Assembly: GCA_965242595.1 (NCBI GenBank)
Contig: OZ251464.1
Coordinates: 1,798,001 to 1,862,000 of the forward strand
Source of the DNA: SP197 sp965242595
Lineage (GTDB): Bacteria; Pseudomonadota; Alphaproteobacteria; SP197
DNA length: 64,000 nucleotides
Direction: 5' to 3'
The position numbers were made by a program, and so were the translations under genes. The notes under the pieces are model-generated. The model searched no databases, was not told the origin of the DNA, and worked only from the letters and a program-made list of their open reading frames with translations. The first letter of the stretch is position 1, and each line of letters begins with the position of its first letter. Shown in pieces: positions 26,662-34,697 of this stretch.

Positions 26662-27398
26662 CCCGCCCTTCGGAGCGCAGCGCCGATAGCGGGCGCTTCT
26701 ACCAACTGCTGGATCGGATGGCCGAGCGCGTGGGCGGTGCCAGGACGCTGGCCGCCTGCCATGGGCGCATGGCCTGGCCCCGGCGCGGCGTCTATGTTTT
26801 TTTCGAGGCTGGGGAGGAGCGCAGCGGCTCGGGCACCGGGCGGCGGGCAGTGCGAATCGGCACCCATGCGCTGAAGGCTGGCTCCAGGACAACGCTGTGG
26901 AACCGGCTTTCGCAACATCGCGGCTCTGCCCGCAACGGCACGGGCAATCATCGCGGATCGATCTTCCGCCTGTTGGTCGGCGCCGCCCTGGCCCGGCGTG
27001 GCGACTGCCCGTTGCCGCCGAGCTGGGGGATCGGCGGCGATACCGGGACGGCGGCGCGGCGGCTGGGGCTGGAAAGAGAGGCCGTGAAGGCAGGCGAGGC
27101 CGAACTGGAACGGCGCGTCAGCCATCATATCGGCGCCATGCCGTTGCTGTGGCTTGCCATCGACGACGAGCCGGGGCCGGAGAGTCTGCGCGGCCTTATC
27201 GAACGCAACGCCATCGCCCTGCTGAGCCACGCGGCGGCCCCGGCGGCCGATGCGCCCTCCGATGGCTGGCTGGGGGCGTTCAGCGACCGCGAGCCGGTGC
27301 GAAGATCGGGGCTGTGGAACAACAACCATGTCGAGGAAAGCTACGACCCAGCGTTTCTGGACGTGATGGAGCGGCTGGTGGAGGCGGGGCGGGTTTGA
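26658..27398 (+). CDS. GIY-YIG-like domain protein
   Basis: A 246-residue protein containing GVYVFFEAGEERSGSGTG, VRIGTHALKAGSRTTLWNRLSQHRG and GNHRGSIFRLLVG. The G-V-Y and R-I-G-T arrangement with a following R...H is reminiscent of GIY-YIG nucleases, and this wider family is recurrent in bacteria as an uncharacterised protein. C-terminally it has LLWLAIDDEPGPESLRGLIERNAIALLS and SGLWNNNHVEESYDP, where Glu, Asn and His could be active-site residues. It is coupled to the DUF7662-DUF6884 gene through an ATGA overlap. It converges on the YaaA-RelE gene with a 5-bp gap. Nuclease activity is not proven. Confidence 0.68.
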   Translation: MTRPSERSADSGRFYQLLDRMAERVGGARTLAACHGRMAWPRRGVYVFFEAGEERSGSGTGRRAVRIGTHALKAGSRTTLWNRLSQHRGSARNGTGNHRGSIFRLLVGAALARRGDCPLPPSWGIGGDTGTAARRLGLEREAVKAGEAELERRVSHHIGAMPLLWLAIDDEPGPESLRGLIERNAIALLSHAAAPAADAPSDGWLGAFSDREPVRRSGLWNNNHVEESYDPAFLDVMERLVEAGRV

Positions 27399-27403
27399 GC
27401 GTG

Positions 27404-28597
27404 TTATTCGTAACGTTCGTAAATGCTGCCTCTCGGGCCAACATCCAGCAAATGGACGATGCGTCGCTTCTTATTTGGGAAATAGATGAGGCGATTGCCG
27501 TCGAATCTATACCGCCAATAGCCCTTCAATTCCCTTTTTAGTGGCTTGATGGTATTGCCGTGCATCGATAATGGGTTCTTGCAGATTTTCAGAATCGTTT
27601 CCATGACTTTGGAATGGAGATTATGAATCCGACTGGCATGTTTGAAGAAATTCGACGAGATGGTAAATTTCCAATCGTCACCATTGCCGCCGGCAGTAAC
27701 TTCGTTATCCCTTTCGAGATTCGGATTTCCACCGTGCAAAACTTCCAGAACATCGACAGAGCTTGGGGACCACGGTTGCAGAATGTCTTTTTCTTCATAC
27801 GCCTGTAGAATCGAAGAAATTTCCTCTGGAAACCCCGATGGAGCTTTAGCCTGTTTCCATAGCGTGACGTCTTTCACTTTCATATCGGATGACAAGTCGA
27901 GAAGTTCGTCTTCAGACAGATCAAGAAAACCGGAAGCAAGAGTCTTTCCGAAAAATGTGAGAGCAAAATCGCCTGCTGCCATTTCGGAGAAGCAATGGAG
28001 AACATCTATACCGAGGGCCTCGATCTTTTGCCAATCTATGAGATTGCGATAGGCATCGAGGGCCGTCATATCGAATACCCTTACGATGTTGTTCTTTTTG
28101 ATATAACCCCATAGGAGATCTGTCAGAAACGTCTCTCTTTTCCATATCTCAGTCACTTCGGATGCAAGTGGGCAACTATAAAGCTGGACGGATTCCAAAG
28201 GCCGCAGCAAGCCATACAAACCGGACAAGAAAAGAACATGATGCTCAGACTGACCTAGTTTGTTTCTTCCTTCTGTCCCCAATGCCTGAAAGAAACGCCC
28301 TTCATAGCGGCCAAGCGCCGGCAGATAAGCCGCAGTGTGACGGCCACCAAAATCCAGCCCTTTGGTGAGATCGTGGTTGTAGCTGAGCTGCGACAGAGGA
28401 ACACCCTGCCAAACTAGCGCCGTGGTGCCTTTAACAAGCTGCCGCACTTCCTCGCGCCGCTTCAACAAGCGATCCCTGAAATCGGGCAAGGCAGCGGCTA
28501 TTCCCCGGCCATCGTCATACTCGGGCTTTCCACCAGACTCCTTCGTAAGCGAACAGATGGCCAAAAACAGCACCCCGCTTTTCGGCTCGTTCTTCAT
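27404..28597 (-). CDS. YaaA-like domain fused to a RelE/ParE-like domain
   Basis: A 397-residue protein in clearly AT-richer DNA. Residues 1-270 look like the YaaA (DUF328) family: LAICSLTKESGG (12-23), YNHDLTKGLDFGGRH, YLPALGRYEGRFFQALG and LFLSGLYGLLRP with YSCPL after it. E. coli YaaA (about 258 residues) protects against peroxide damage. Residues 316-397 look like a RelE/ParE-type toxin: KPLKRELKGYWRYRFDGNRLIYF, then IVHLLDVGPRGSIYERY. The fusion to a toxin-like fold is unusual. The ATG at 28597 is used because upstream sequence is low-complexity Gly/Arg-rich antisense. No antitoxin gene is adjacent. Confidence 0.8.
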   Translation of the reverse strand: MKNEPKSGVLFLAICSLTKESGGKPEYDDGRGIAAALPDFRDRLLKRREEVRQLVKGTTALVWQGVPLSQLSYNHDLTKGLDFGGRHTAAYLPALGRYEGRFFQALGTEGRNKLGQSEHHVLFLSGLYGLLRPLESVQLYSCPLASEVTEIWKRETFLTDLLWGYIKKNNIVRVFDMTALDAYRNLIDWQKIEALGIDVLHCFSEMAAGDFALTFFGKTLASGFLDLSEDELLDLSSDMKVKDVTLWKQAKAPSGFPEEISSILQAYEEKDILQPWSPSSVDVLEVLHGGNPNLERDNEVTAGGNGDDWKFTISSNFFKHASRIHNLHSKVMETILKICKNPLSMHGNTIKPLKRELKGYWRYRFDGNRLIYFPNKKRRIVHLLDVGPRGSIYERYE

Positions 28598-28772
28598 ACC
28601 ACCCCTGCCCCCATCGAGACCACCGGCGATCCGGCCCCGCTTCCCGCCCTGCACACCCTCGCCCAAAAGCCGCCGCCCGTCCAGCACCCGCCCCACCCAT
28701 TCACCGCCGGCCCTTCCCCGCCCCCGGCCTTCGTGCTAGTGGTCGCCGCCACGTCACGGGGCAAGGCGGCAG

Positions 28773-30236
28773 ATGACAATCCGGGAAGCGCTCACCTTCG
28801 ACGATGTCTCCCTGATCCCGGCCTATTCGCAGGTTCTCCCCGCCGCTGTCGCCACCGCCACCCGGCTGACCGCCTCCATCGCGCTGCGCATCCCGCTGCT
28901 CTCGGCCGCCATGGACACGGTGACCGAGGCGCCCATGGCCATCGCCATGGCCCAGAACGGCGGCCTGGGCGTGATCCACAAGAACATGAGCATCGCGGAC
29001 CAGGCGGGCGAGGTGCGACGGGTGAAAAAGTTCGAATCCGGCATGGTGGTCAATCCGCTCACCATCGCCCCGGACGAACCGCTGCAGGCAGCGCTGGACC
29101 TGATGGCCGCCAACGCCATCTCTGGCGTGCCGGTGGTGGAACGGGCGGGCGGGCGCCTGGCCGGCATCCTCACCCATCGCGATGTGCGCTTTGCCAGCAA
29201 CCCCCGCCAGCCGGTGAACGAGCTGATGACCAGCGACAACCTGGTGACGGTGAAGGAAGGCGTCACCCGCCAGGAGGCCAAACGCCTGCTGCACCGCCAC
29301 CGCATCGAAAAGGTGCTGGTCGTGGACGACGACGGCCGCTGCATCGGCCTGATCACCGTAAAGGACATCGAAAAGGCCGAAGCCCACCCCGACGCCTGCA
29401 AGGACGAACAGGGCCGGCTGCGCTGCGGCGCCGCCACCGGGGTGGGCGACGGCGGCCTTGCCCGCGCCGAGGCAGCCATCGACGCCGGGGCCGATATCGT
29501 GGTGGTGGATACCGCCCACGGCCATTCCCGGGGCGTGGCAGAGGCCATCGCCCGCATCAAGAAGCGATCCAACTACACCCAGGTGCTGGCCGGCAATGTG
29601 GCCACCGCCGAGGGCGCGCGCATGCTGATCGGCGAGGGCGCCGATGCCGTGAAGGTGGGCATAGGGCCGGGATCGATCTGCACCACCCGCATCGTTGCCG
29701 GCGTCGGCGTGCCCCAGCTTACCGCCATCATGGACACGGCCGCAGAGGCGGCCAAAGGCGGGGTGCCGGTGGTGGCCGATGGCGGCATCCGCTTTTCCGG
29801 CGATCTCGCCAAGGCCATCGCCGGCGGGGCCGATTGCGCCATGATCGGCTCGCTGCTGGCCGGCACCGACGAAAGCCCGGGCGAGGTGTTCCTGGTGGGC
29901 GGGCGTTCCTACAAGCATTATCGCGGCATGGGCTCGCTGGCCGCCATGGCGCGCGGTTCCGCCGATCGCTATTTCCAGGAAGACATCGCCGATGTGGTGA
30001 AGATGGTGCCGGAGGGGATCGAGGGCCGGGTCGCCTATAAGGGGCCGGTCAACCACATCCTGCATCAGCTGGTGGGCGGCCTGCGCTCTTCCATGGGCTA
30101 TACCGGCAAAACCAGCGTGGAGGCCATGCGCGGCGCTTGCAGCTTTGTGCGGCTCACCAATGCCGGCCTGCGCGAAAGCCATGTCCACGATGTGCCGGCC
30201 ATGCTGGACGCGCCCAACTATCATGTCGAACGCTGA
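28773..30236 (+). CDS. guaB: IMP dehydrogenase
   Basis: The 487-residue enzyme oxidises IMP to XMP in guanine nucleotide synthesis. It begins REALTFDDVSLIPAYSQVLP, carries an inserted tandem CBS module (about residues 90-200, with IAGILTHRDVRF and IGLITVKDIEKA), and has the catalytic loop GIGPGSICTTRIVAGVG with the nucleophilic Cys. RGMGSLAAM and VAYKGPV are the flap region. guaA follows after 18 nt, an operon for GMP synthesis. The 175-bp gap upstream holds no gene and probably the promoter. Confidence 0.96.
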   Translation: MTIREALTFDDVSLIPAYSQVLPAAVATATRLTASIALRIPLLSAAMDTVTEAPMAIAMAQNGGLGVIHKNMSIADQAGEVRRVKKFESGMVVNPLTIAPDEPLQAALDLMAANAISGVPVVERAGGRLAGILTHRDVRFASNPRQPVNELMTSDNLVTVKEGVTRQEAKRLLHRHRIEKVLVVDDDGRCIGLITVKDIEKAEAHPDACKDEQGRLRCGAATGVGDGGLARAEAAIDAGADIVVVDTAHGHSRGVAEAIARIKKRSNYTQVLAGNVATAEGARMLIGEGADAVKVGIGPGSICTTRIVAGVGVPQLTAIMDTAAEAAKGGVPVVADGGIRFSGDLAKAIAGGADCAMIGSLLAGTDESPGEVFLVGGRSYKHYRGMGSLAAMARGSADRYFQEDIADVVKMVPEGIEGRVAYKGPVNHILHQLVGGLRSSMGYTGKTSVEAMRGACSFVRLTNAGLRESHVHDVPAMLDAPNYHVER

Positions 30237-30254
30237 TCCGCCGCCCGCCGCGCC

Positions 30255-31814
30255 ATGACGGCACCGGCGGAAGGGCGCGTGCTGGTGCTGGATTTCGGCT
30301 CGCAGGTCACCCAGCTCATCGCCCGGCGCGTGCGCGAGGCCGGGGTTTATTGCGAAATCCTGCCCTGCACCGCCGGCGATGCCCGCATCCGCGCCTTCGC
30401 GCCCGCCGCCATCGTGCTTTCGGGCGGCCCGGCCTCGGCCGCGGCGGCGCAGGCGCCGGCGGCGCCGGCGGCGGTGTTCCAGGCCGGCGTGCCCATCCTG
30501 GGCATCTGCTATGGCCAGCAGACGCTGTGCGCGCAGCTGGGCGGGGCGGTCGAGGCGGCGGGCGGGCGCGAGTTCGGACGCGCCTTCCTGGATGTGGCCG
30601 CCGATTGCCTGCTGTTCGAAGGCCTGTGGCAGGTGGGCGAGCGTCACCAGGTCTGGATGTCCCATGGCGACCGGGTGGCGGCGCTCCCGCCCGGCTTTCG
30701 CACCGTCGCCACCTCGCAGGGGTCGCCCTTCGCCGCCATCGCCGATGACCGGCGCCGCATCTACGGCCTGCAATTCCACCCCGAAGTGGCGCACACCCCC
30801 GACGGCGACCGTCTGATCGCCAATTTCGTCCACAAGGTGGCGGGCATCGCCGGCGATTGGACCATGGCGGCCTTTCGCGCCCGCGCTGTGGCCGCCATCC
30901 GCCGCCAGGTGGGCGAAGGCCGCGTGCTGATGGGCCTTTCCGGCGGTATCGACAGCACGGTGGCGGCGCTGCTGATCCACGAGGCCATCGGGCGGCGCCT
31001 GTCCTGCGTGTTCGTCGATAACGGCCTGCTGCGGCTGGGCGAAGGGCGCGAGGTGGCGGCGCTGTTCGATGGCCGCTTCGCCACGCCGCCGGTGGCGGTG
31101 GATGCCGGCGCGCTGTTCCTGGCCCGCCTGGCCGGCGTCACCGATCCGGAGGCCAAACGCAAGATCGTAGGCGCCACCTTCATCGACGTGTTCGAGGCCG
31201 AGGCGGCAAAGCTGGGCGGGGCCGATTTCCTGGGCCAGGGCACGCTTTATCCCGATGTCATCGAATCCGTCTCCTTCCATGGCGGCCCCTCGGCCACCAT
31301 CAAATCCCACCACAATGTCGGCGGCCTGCCCGAACGCATGGCGCTGGAGCTGGTCGAGCCCCTGCGCGAGCTGTTCAAAGACGAGGTGCGCGCCCTGGGC
31401 CGGGCCCTGGGCCTGCCCCAGGCCATGGTGGGGCGCCATCCCTTCCCCGGCCCCGGCCTGGCGGTGCGCATCCCGGGCGAGGTCACGGCGGCCAAGGTCG
31501 CCATGCTGCAAAAGGCCGACGCCATCTATATCGAAGAGCTGCGCCGCGCAGGCCTCTACGATGCCATCTGGCAGGCCTTCGCCGTGCTGCTGCCGGTGCT
31601 CAGCGTGGGCGTGATGGGCGACGGGCGCAGCTACGAACATGTCTGCGCCCTGCGCGCCGTGGCCTCCAGCGACGGCATGACGGCCGAGGCCTGGCCCTTC
31701 GAACACGCCTTTCTGGAACGCCTGGCCGGGCGCATCGTGGCCGAGGTGGCCGGCATCAACCGCGTCGTCTACGACCTCACCTCGAAGCCGCCCGGCACCA
31801 TCGAATGGGAATGA
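30255..31814 (+). CDS. guaA: GMP synthase (glutamine-hydrolysing)
   Basis: The 519-residue enzyme aminates XMP to GMP. The N-terminal class I amidotransferase domain has GICYGQQ (nucleophile Cys) and LQFHPEVAHTPDG (His and Glu). The ATP-pyrophosphatase P-loop is LMGLSGGIDSTVAA, and the C-terminal dimerisation domain ends INRVVYDLTSKPPGTIEWE, the invariant GuaA terminus. It is co-transcribed with guaB. Its last 10 bases overlap the start of the following EamA transporter gene. Confidence 0.96.
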   Translation: MTAPAEGRVLVLDFGSQVTQLIARRVREAGVYCEILPCTAGDARIRAFAPAAIVLSGGPASAAAAQAPAAPAAVFQAGVPILGICYGQQTLCAQLGGAVEAAGGREFGRAFLDVAADCLLFEGLWQVGERHQVWMSHGDRVAALPPGFRTVATSQGSPFAAIADDRRRIYGLQFHPEVAHTPDGDRLIANFVHKVAGIAGDWTMAAFRARAVAAIRRQVGEGRVLMGLSGGIDSTVAALLIHEAIGRRLSCVFVDNGLLRLGEGREVAALFDGRFATPPVAVDAGALFLARLAGVTDPEAKRKIVGATFIDVFEAEAAKLGGADFLGQGTLYPDVIESVSFHGGPSATIKSHHNVGGLPERMALELVEPLRELFKDEVRALGRALGLPQAMVGRHPFPGPGLAVRIPGEVTAAKVAMLQKADAIYIEELRRAGLYDAIWQAFAVLLPVLSVGVMGDGRSYEHVCALRAVASSDGMTAEAWPFEHAFLERLAGRIVAEVAGINRVVYDLTSKPPGTIEWE

Positions 31815-32710
31815 AACGGCCCCTCCCCCGCCGCGCCGGGGCGCGCCATCCCCATTATCTGAAAGGCGTCCTGCTGGTGGTCATGGGCGGCTTTTTCATC
31901 AGCCAGTCGGGCATGCTGATCGGCGCCATGGAGCAGGCCGGCCTGTGGCAGGTGCAGTTCTACCGCTCGCTGGCCGCCATCGTGGTGCTGTTCGCTATTC
32001 TGGTGGTCAAGCATCGCGGGCGCCTGCGCCATGCCTTCGCCATCGGGCGCGGGGCGATGGTGGCAACCGGCCTCGCCCTGGCGGTCAGCAATCTGTTCTA
32101 TGTCTCCTCCTTCTTTCACACCCGGGCTGCCAGCGTCTTTTTCATCATCAGCGCCCAGCCCTTCTTCACAGCGCTGATCGCCTGGCTGGCGCTGCGCGAG
32201 CCGGTGCGCCGCGCCACCTGGTGGACGATGACGGCCGCCATGGCCGGCGTCGGCGTCATGATGTGGGAAGGCCTGGGCGAAGGGCGCCTGTTCGGCAATC
32301 TGCTGGCGCTGGGGGCGGCCGTCACCTTCGCCGCCTTTGCCGTGGCGCTCCGGGGCGGGCGCGATGGCGACATGGTGCCGGGCGTGATGATGGCTTCGGT
32401 GGCGATCGCCATCGTCGCCGCCTTCCAGATGCAGGGCGATCTGGCCATCGCCCGCCACGATCTGCTGCTGTGCCTCTATATGGGCGCCTTTCAGGTGGCG
32501 CTGGCCCTGGTGCTCTATGCCGCCGGCGCCCGCTATGTGCCGGCGGCCGAGCTGATGGTGCTGGCGCTGACGGAAACCATCCTGGGGCCGATCTGGGTGT
32601 GGCTGCTGCTGGGCGAGGCGCCCACCCTGCCAGGCTTTGCCGGCGGCGCCGTGGTGGTGGGCGCGGTGCTGGTCAATGCGCTCACCGGGATGCGGCACGC
32701 TCGCGGTTGA
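31805..32710 (+). CDS. EamA/DMT family transporter
   Basis: A 301-residue integral membrane protein with ten predicted hydrophobic helices arranged as two EamA repeats (for example GVLLVVMGGFFISQSGMLIGA, and LMVLALTETILGPIWVWLLLGE in the second repeat). DMT proteins export or import small metabolites, and substrate specificity cannot be read. The ATG at 31805 overlaps guaA by 10 nt. An in-frame ATG at 31811 overlaps the guaA stop as ATGA and is equally likely. The gene ends tail to tail with a second EamA gene, the two overlapping by 29 bp. Confidence 0.9.
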   Translation: MGMKRPLPRRAGARHPHYLKGVLLVVMGGFFISQSGMLIGAMEQAGLWQVQFYRSLAAIVVLFAILVVKHRGRLRHAFAIGRGAMVATGLALAVSNLFYVSSFFHTRAASVFFIISAQPFFTALIAWLALREPVRRATWWTMTAAMAGVGVMMWEGLGEGRLFGNLLALGAAVTFAAFAVALRGGRDGDMVPGVMMASVAIAIVAAFQMQGDLAIARHDLLLCLYMGAFQVALALVLYAAGARYVPAAELMVLALTETILGPIWVWLLLGEAPTLPGFAGGAVVVGAVLVNALTGMRHARG

Positions 32711-33551
32711 AGGCGAACAGCCCGCCCGCCACCACCACGGCGATCCCGGCCACCGTCCAGCCATCGGGCAGGTCGCCGAAAACGATCACGCCCATCGCAG
32801 CCGCCCACGCCACCAGGGCATAGCCGAAGGGCTGCAACGCCGAGGCCGGCGCCAGCTGCAGGGCGCGAAACAGCAGCAGATGGCCCAGGCTTCCCAGCAC
32901 GCCCGCCAGCAGCATCAGCCCCCAGCCTTCGCCATCGGGCGGGCGCCACACAAAGGGCGCGATCGCGGCCAGCACCGCCACCGCCACGGCGGCCGAATAC
33001 AGCGAACTGGTGGCAACGCTGTCCACCAGCCCCACCTTGCGGATCAGCACCTGCAACAGCGCCCACAGAAAGGCCGCGCCCAGCGCCAGCAGCGCCGCCG
33101 GCCCCATGGCGCCAAAGCCGGGCCGCGCGATCATGGCCACGCCGGCAAAGCCCACCGCCACCGCCGCCCAGCGCTGCCAGCCGACGCGCTCGCCCAGCAG
33201 CGGCACCGCCAGCGCCATGGCCAGCAGCGGCGAGATGGCGGCGATGCCGTGCACATCGGCCAGCGGCAGCAGGGCAAAGGCCCACACGAAAACATAGATC
33301 TCCGCCAGCATCACCAGGCAGCGCAGCAGCTGCAAGCCGGGCCGGCGCGAGCGCAGGCTGGCGCCAAAGCCCTGCCTGGCGGCCAGCGCCAGCGCCAGCA
33401 GCAGAAAAACACAGAAGCGCAGCAGCAGAATCTGGGCGATGGCGTAATCGGCCACCAGCCATTTGGCGGTGGCGTCCATCGAGGCCAGAAGGCACATGGC
33501 GGCCACCATCGCTGCGATGCCCGCGCGGCGCCTTCCGCCCTCCGTCGTCAC
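32682..33551 (-). CDS. EamA/DMT family transporter
   Basis: A 289-residue paralogue of the DMT superfamily with ten hydrophobic segments in two EamA halves (AMCLLASMDATAKWLV at the start of the first, LGHLLLFRALQLAPASALQPFGY in the second). It differs clearly in sequence from the facing EamA gene. Its last 29 bp overlap that gene's end on the opposite strand. A DUF962 gene ends 4 nt upstream of the ATG, so the two form an operon. The substrate is unknown. Confidence 0.9.
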   Translation of the reverse strand: MTTEGGRRRAGIAAMVAAMCLLASMDATAKWLVADYAIAQILLLRFCVFLLLALALAARQGFGASLRSRRPGLQLLRCLVMLAEIYVFVWAFALLPLADVHGIAAISPLLAMALAVPLLGERVGWQRWAAVAVGFAGVAMIARPGFGAMGPAALLALGAAFLWALLQVLIRKVGLVDSVATSSLYSAAVAVAVLAAIAPFVWRPPDGEGWGLMLLAGVLGSLGHLLLFRALQLAPASALQPFGYALVAWAAAMGVIVFGDLPDGWTVAGIAVVVAGGLFAFNRERAASR

Positions 33552-33555
33552 GCCC

Positions 33556-33894
33556 TCACGGCTTTCCCGGCCCCACCCCGTGGCGCGCCGCCTCCGCCTC
33601 CATGCGCCCGGCCAGCATCAGGGCGAACATGTGAAAATCCGCCGCCAGGCTCCACAGCGGATAGCTGAAGGTGGCGGGGCGGTTGCGCTCGACGAAGGCA
33701 TGGCCGGCCCAGGCAAAGCCATAGCCGCAGACCGGCAGCGCCGCCAGCAGCCAGGGGCTGGCCCCGGCCAGCACCGCCGCCGCCAGGGCCAGCACCGCCG
33801 CCGTGCCCACGAAATGCAGCCGCCGCGTGGCCGCCCGCCCGTGCTGGCGAACATAGAACGGCCAGAACTCGCGATAGCTTTGCAGCCTTGCCAT
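33556..33894 (-). CDS. DUF962/Mpo1-like membrane protein
   Basis: A small 112-residue protein. It contains FWPFYVRQHGRAATRRLHFVGT, WLLAALPVCGYGFAWAGHAFVERNRPATFSYPLWSLAADF, and AGRMEAEAARHG. HFxGT and GHxxxExNRPATFxYPLWSLxxD are the DUF962 signature with conserved His residues. The yeast relative Mpo1 is an Fe(II)-dependent dioxygenase that alpha-oxidises 2-hydroxy fatty acids. Two hydrophobic stretches fit membrane location. It is followed after 4 nt by an EamA transporter. Confidence 0.88.
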   Translation of the reverse strand: MARLQSYREFWPFYVRQHGRAATRRLHFVGTAAVLALAAAVLAGASPWLLAALPVCGYGFAWAGHAFVERNRPATFSYPLWSLAADFHMFALMLAGRMEAEAARHGVGPGKP

Positions 33895-34037
33895 GGCCCG
33901 AAGATAAGCCCCGCGCCCGCCCACGCAAGACCACGCGCGCGGCGACCCGGACGATTCGGCGTGCTTCGGGGCGCCGGGATGCGTTGCCGCCGGCGATGGC
34001 CATCGCTAAGTTACGCCGCGACTGGCAGGGGACGGGC

Positions 34038-34697
34038 ATGGCCGACAGCGGCGATATCTTGCTGCGCGAAGTGCAGGAGGACATGCAGCGGGAGCAATGG
34101 CTCCGGCTGTGGCGAAGCTATGGCCGCTATGTGCTGGCGGGCGTGGTGCTGGTGGTGTGCGTGGTGGCGGGCTTTGCCGGCCTGCGCGAATACCGCCAGG
34201 CGGGTCTGGCCGAAGACGGCCACGCTCTGTGGCAGGCCTCCCGGGCCGAGGACGCCGGCGAGCGGGAACGGGCGGCGGCGCTGCTGGCCGCCCTGGCGGC
34301 CGACGGCGGCGGCGGCTATCCCTTCCTGGCCGGCCTGCGTCAGGCGCGGATGCTGGCCGCCGACGGGCGCCGCGACGAGGCCGTGGCCCTTTACGACCGG
34401 CTGGCCAGCGCCGACGATGTAGAGGAACGCTATCGTCAGCTGGCCGCCCTTTATGCCGCCATGCTGCTGCTGGATGGGGGCGATGCCGACGAGCTGGCGA
34501 GCCGCATCGCCCCCCTGACCCGGGGCGTCTGGCGCCATTCGGCGCTGGAGCTCCAGGGGCTGCTGGCGCTGAGGCGGGGCCAAAGCGCGGCGGCCGCCGC
34601 CATCTTCCGGACGCTGGCCGCAGACACGCAGGCCCCCGCCGGCCTTGCCGGGCGTGCAGCCGAGCTGGCCGCCATCGCCGGCGGGGCGGGGCCATGA
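34038..34697 (+). CDS. YfgM-like TPR membrane protein
   Basis: The 219-residue product has a short cytoplasmic N-terminus rich in Glu and Arg, one transmembrane helix (about residues 29-48, VLAGVVLVVCVVAGFAGL), and a periplasmic helical repeat domain. It resembles UPF0070/YfgM, an ancillary SecYEG-associated protein thought to pass clients to periplasmic chaperones. AGGGGA lies upstream of the ATG. The stop overlaps the bamB ATG (ATGA), and the order YfgM-like, bamB, der is conserved in Proteobacteria. Confidence 0.88.
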   Translation: MADSGDILLREVQEDMQREQWLRLWRSYGRYVLAGVVLVVCVVAGFAGLREYRQAGLAEDGHALWQASRAEDAGERERAAALLAALAADGGGGYPFLAGLRQARMLAADGRRDEAVALYDRLASADDVEERYRQLAALYAAMLLLDGGDADELASRIAPLTRGVWRHSALELQGLLALRRGQSAAAAAIFRTLAADTQAPAGLAGRAAELAAIAGGAGP

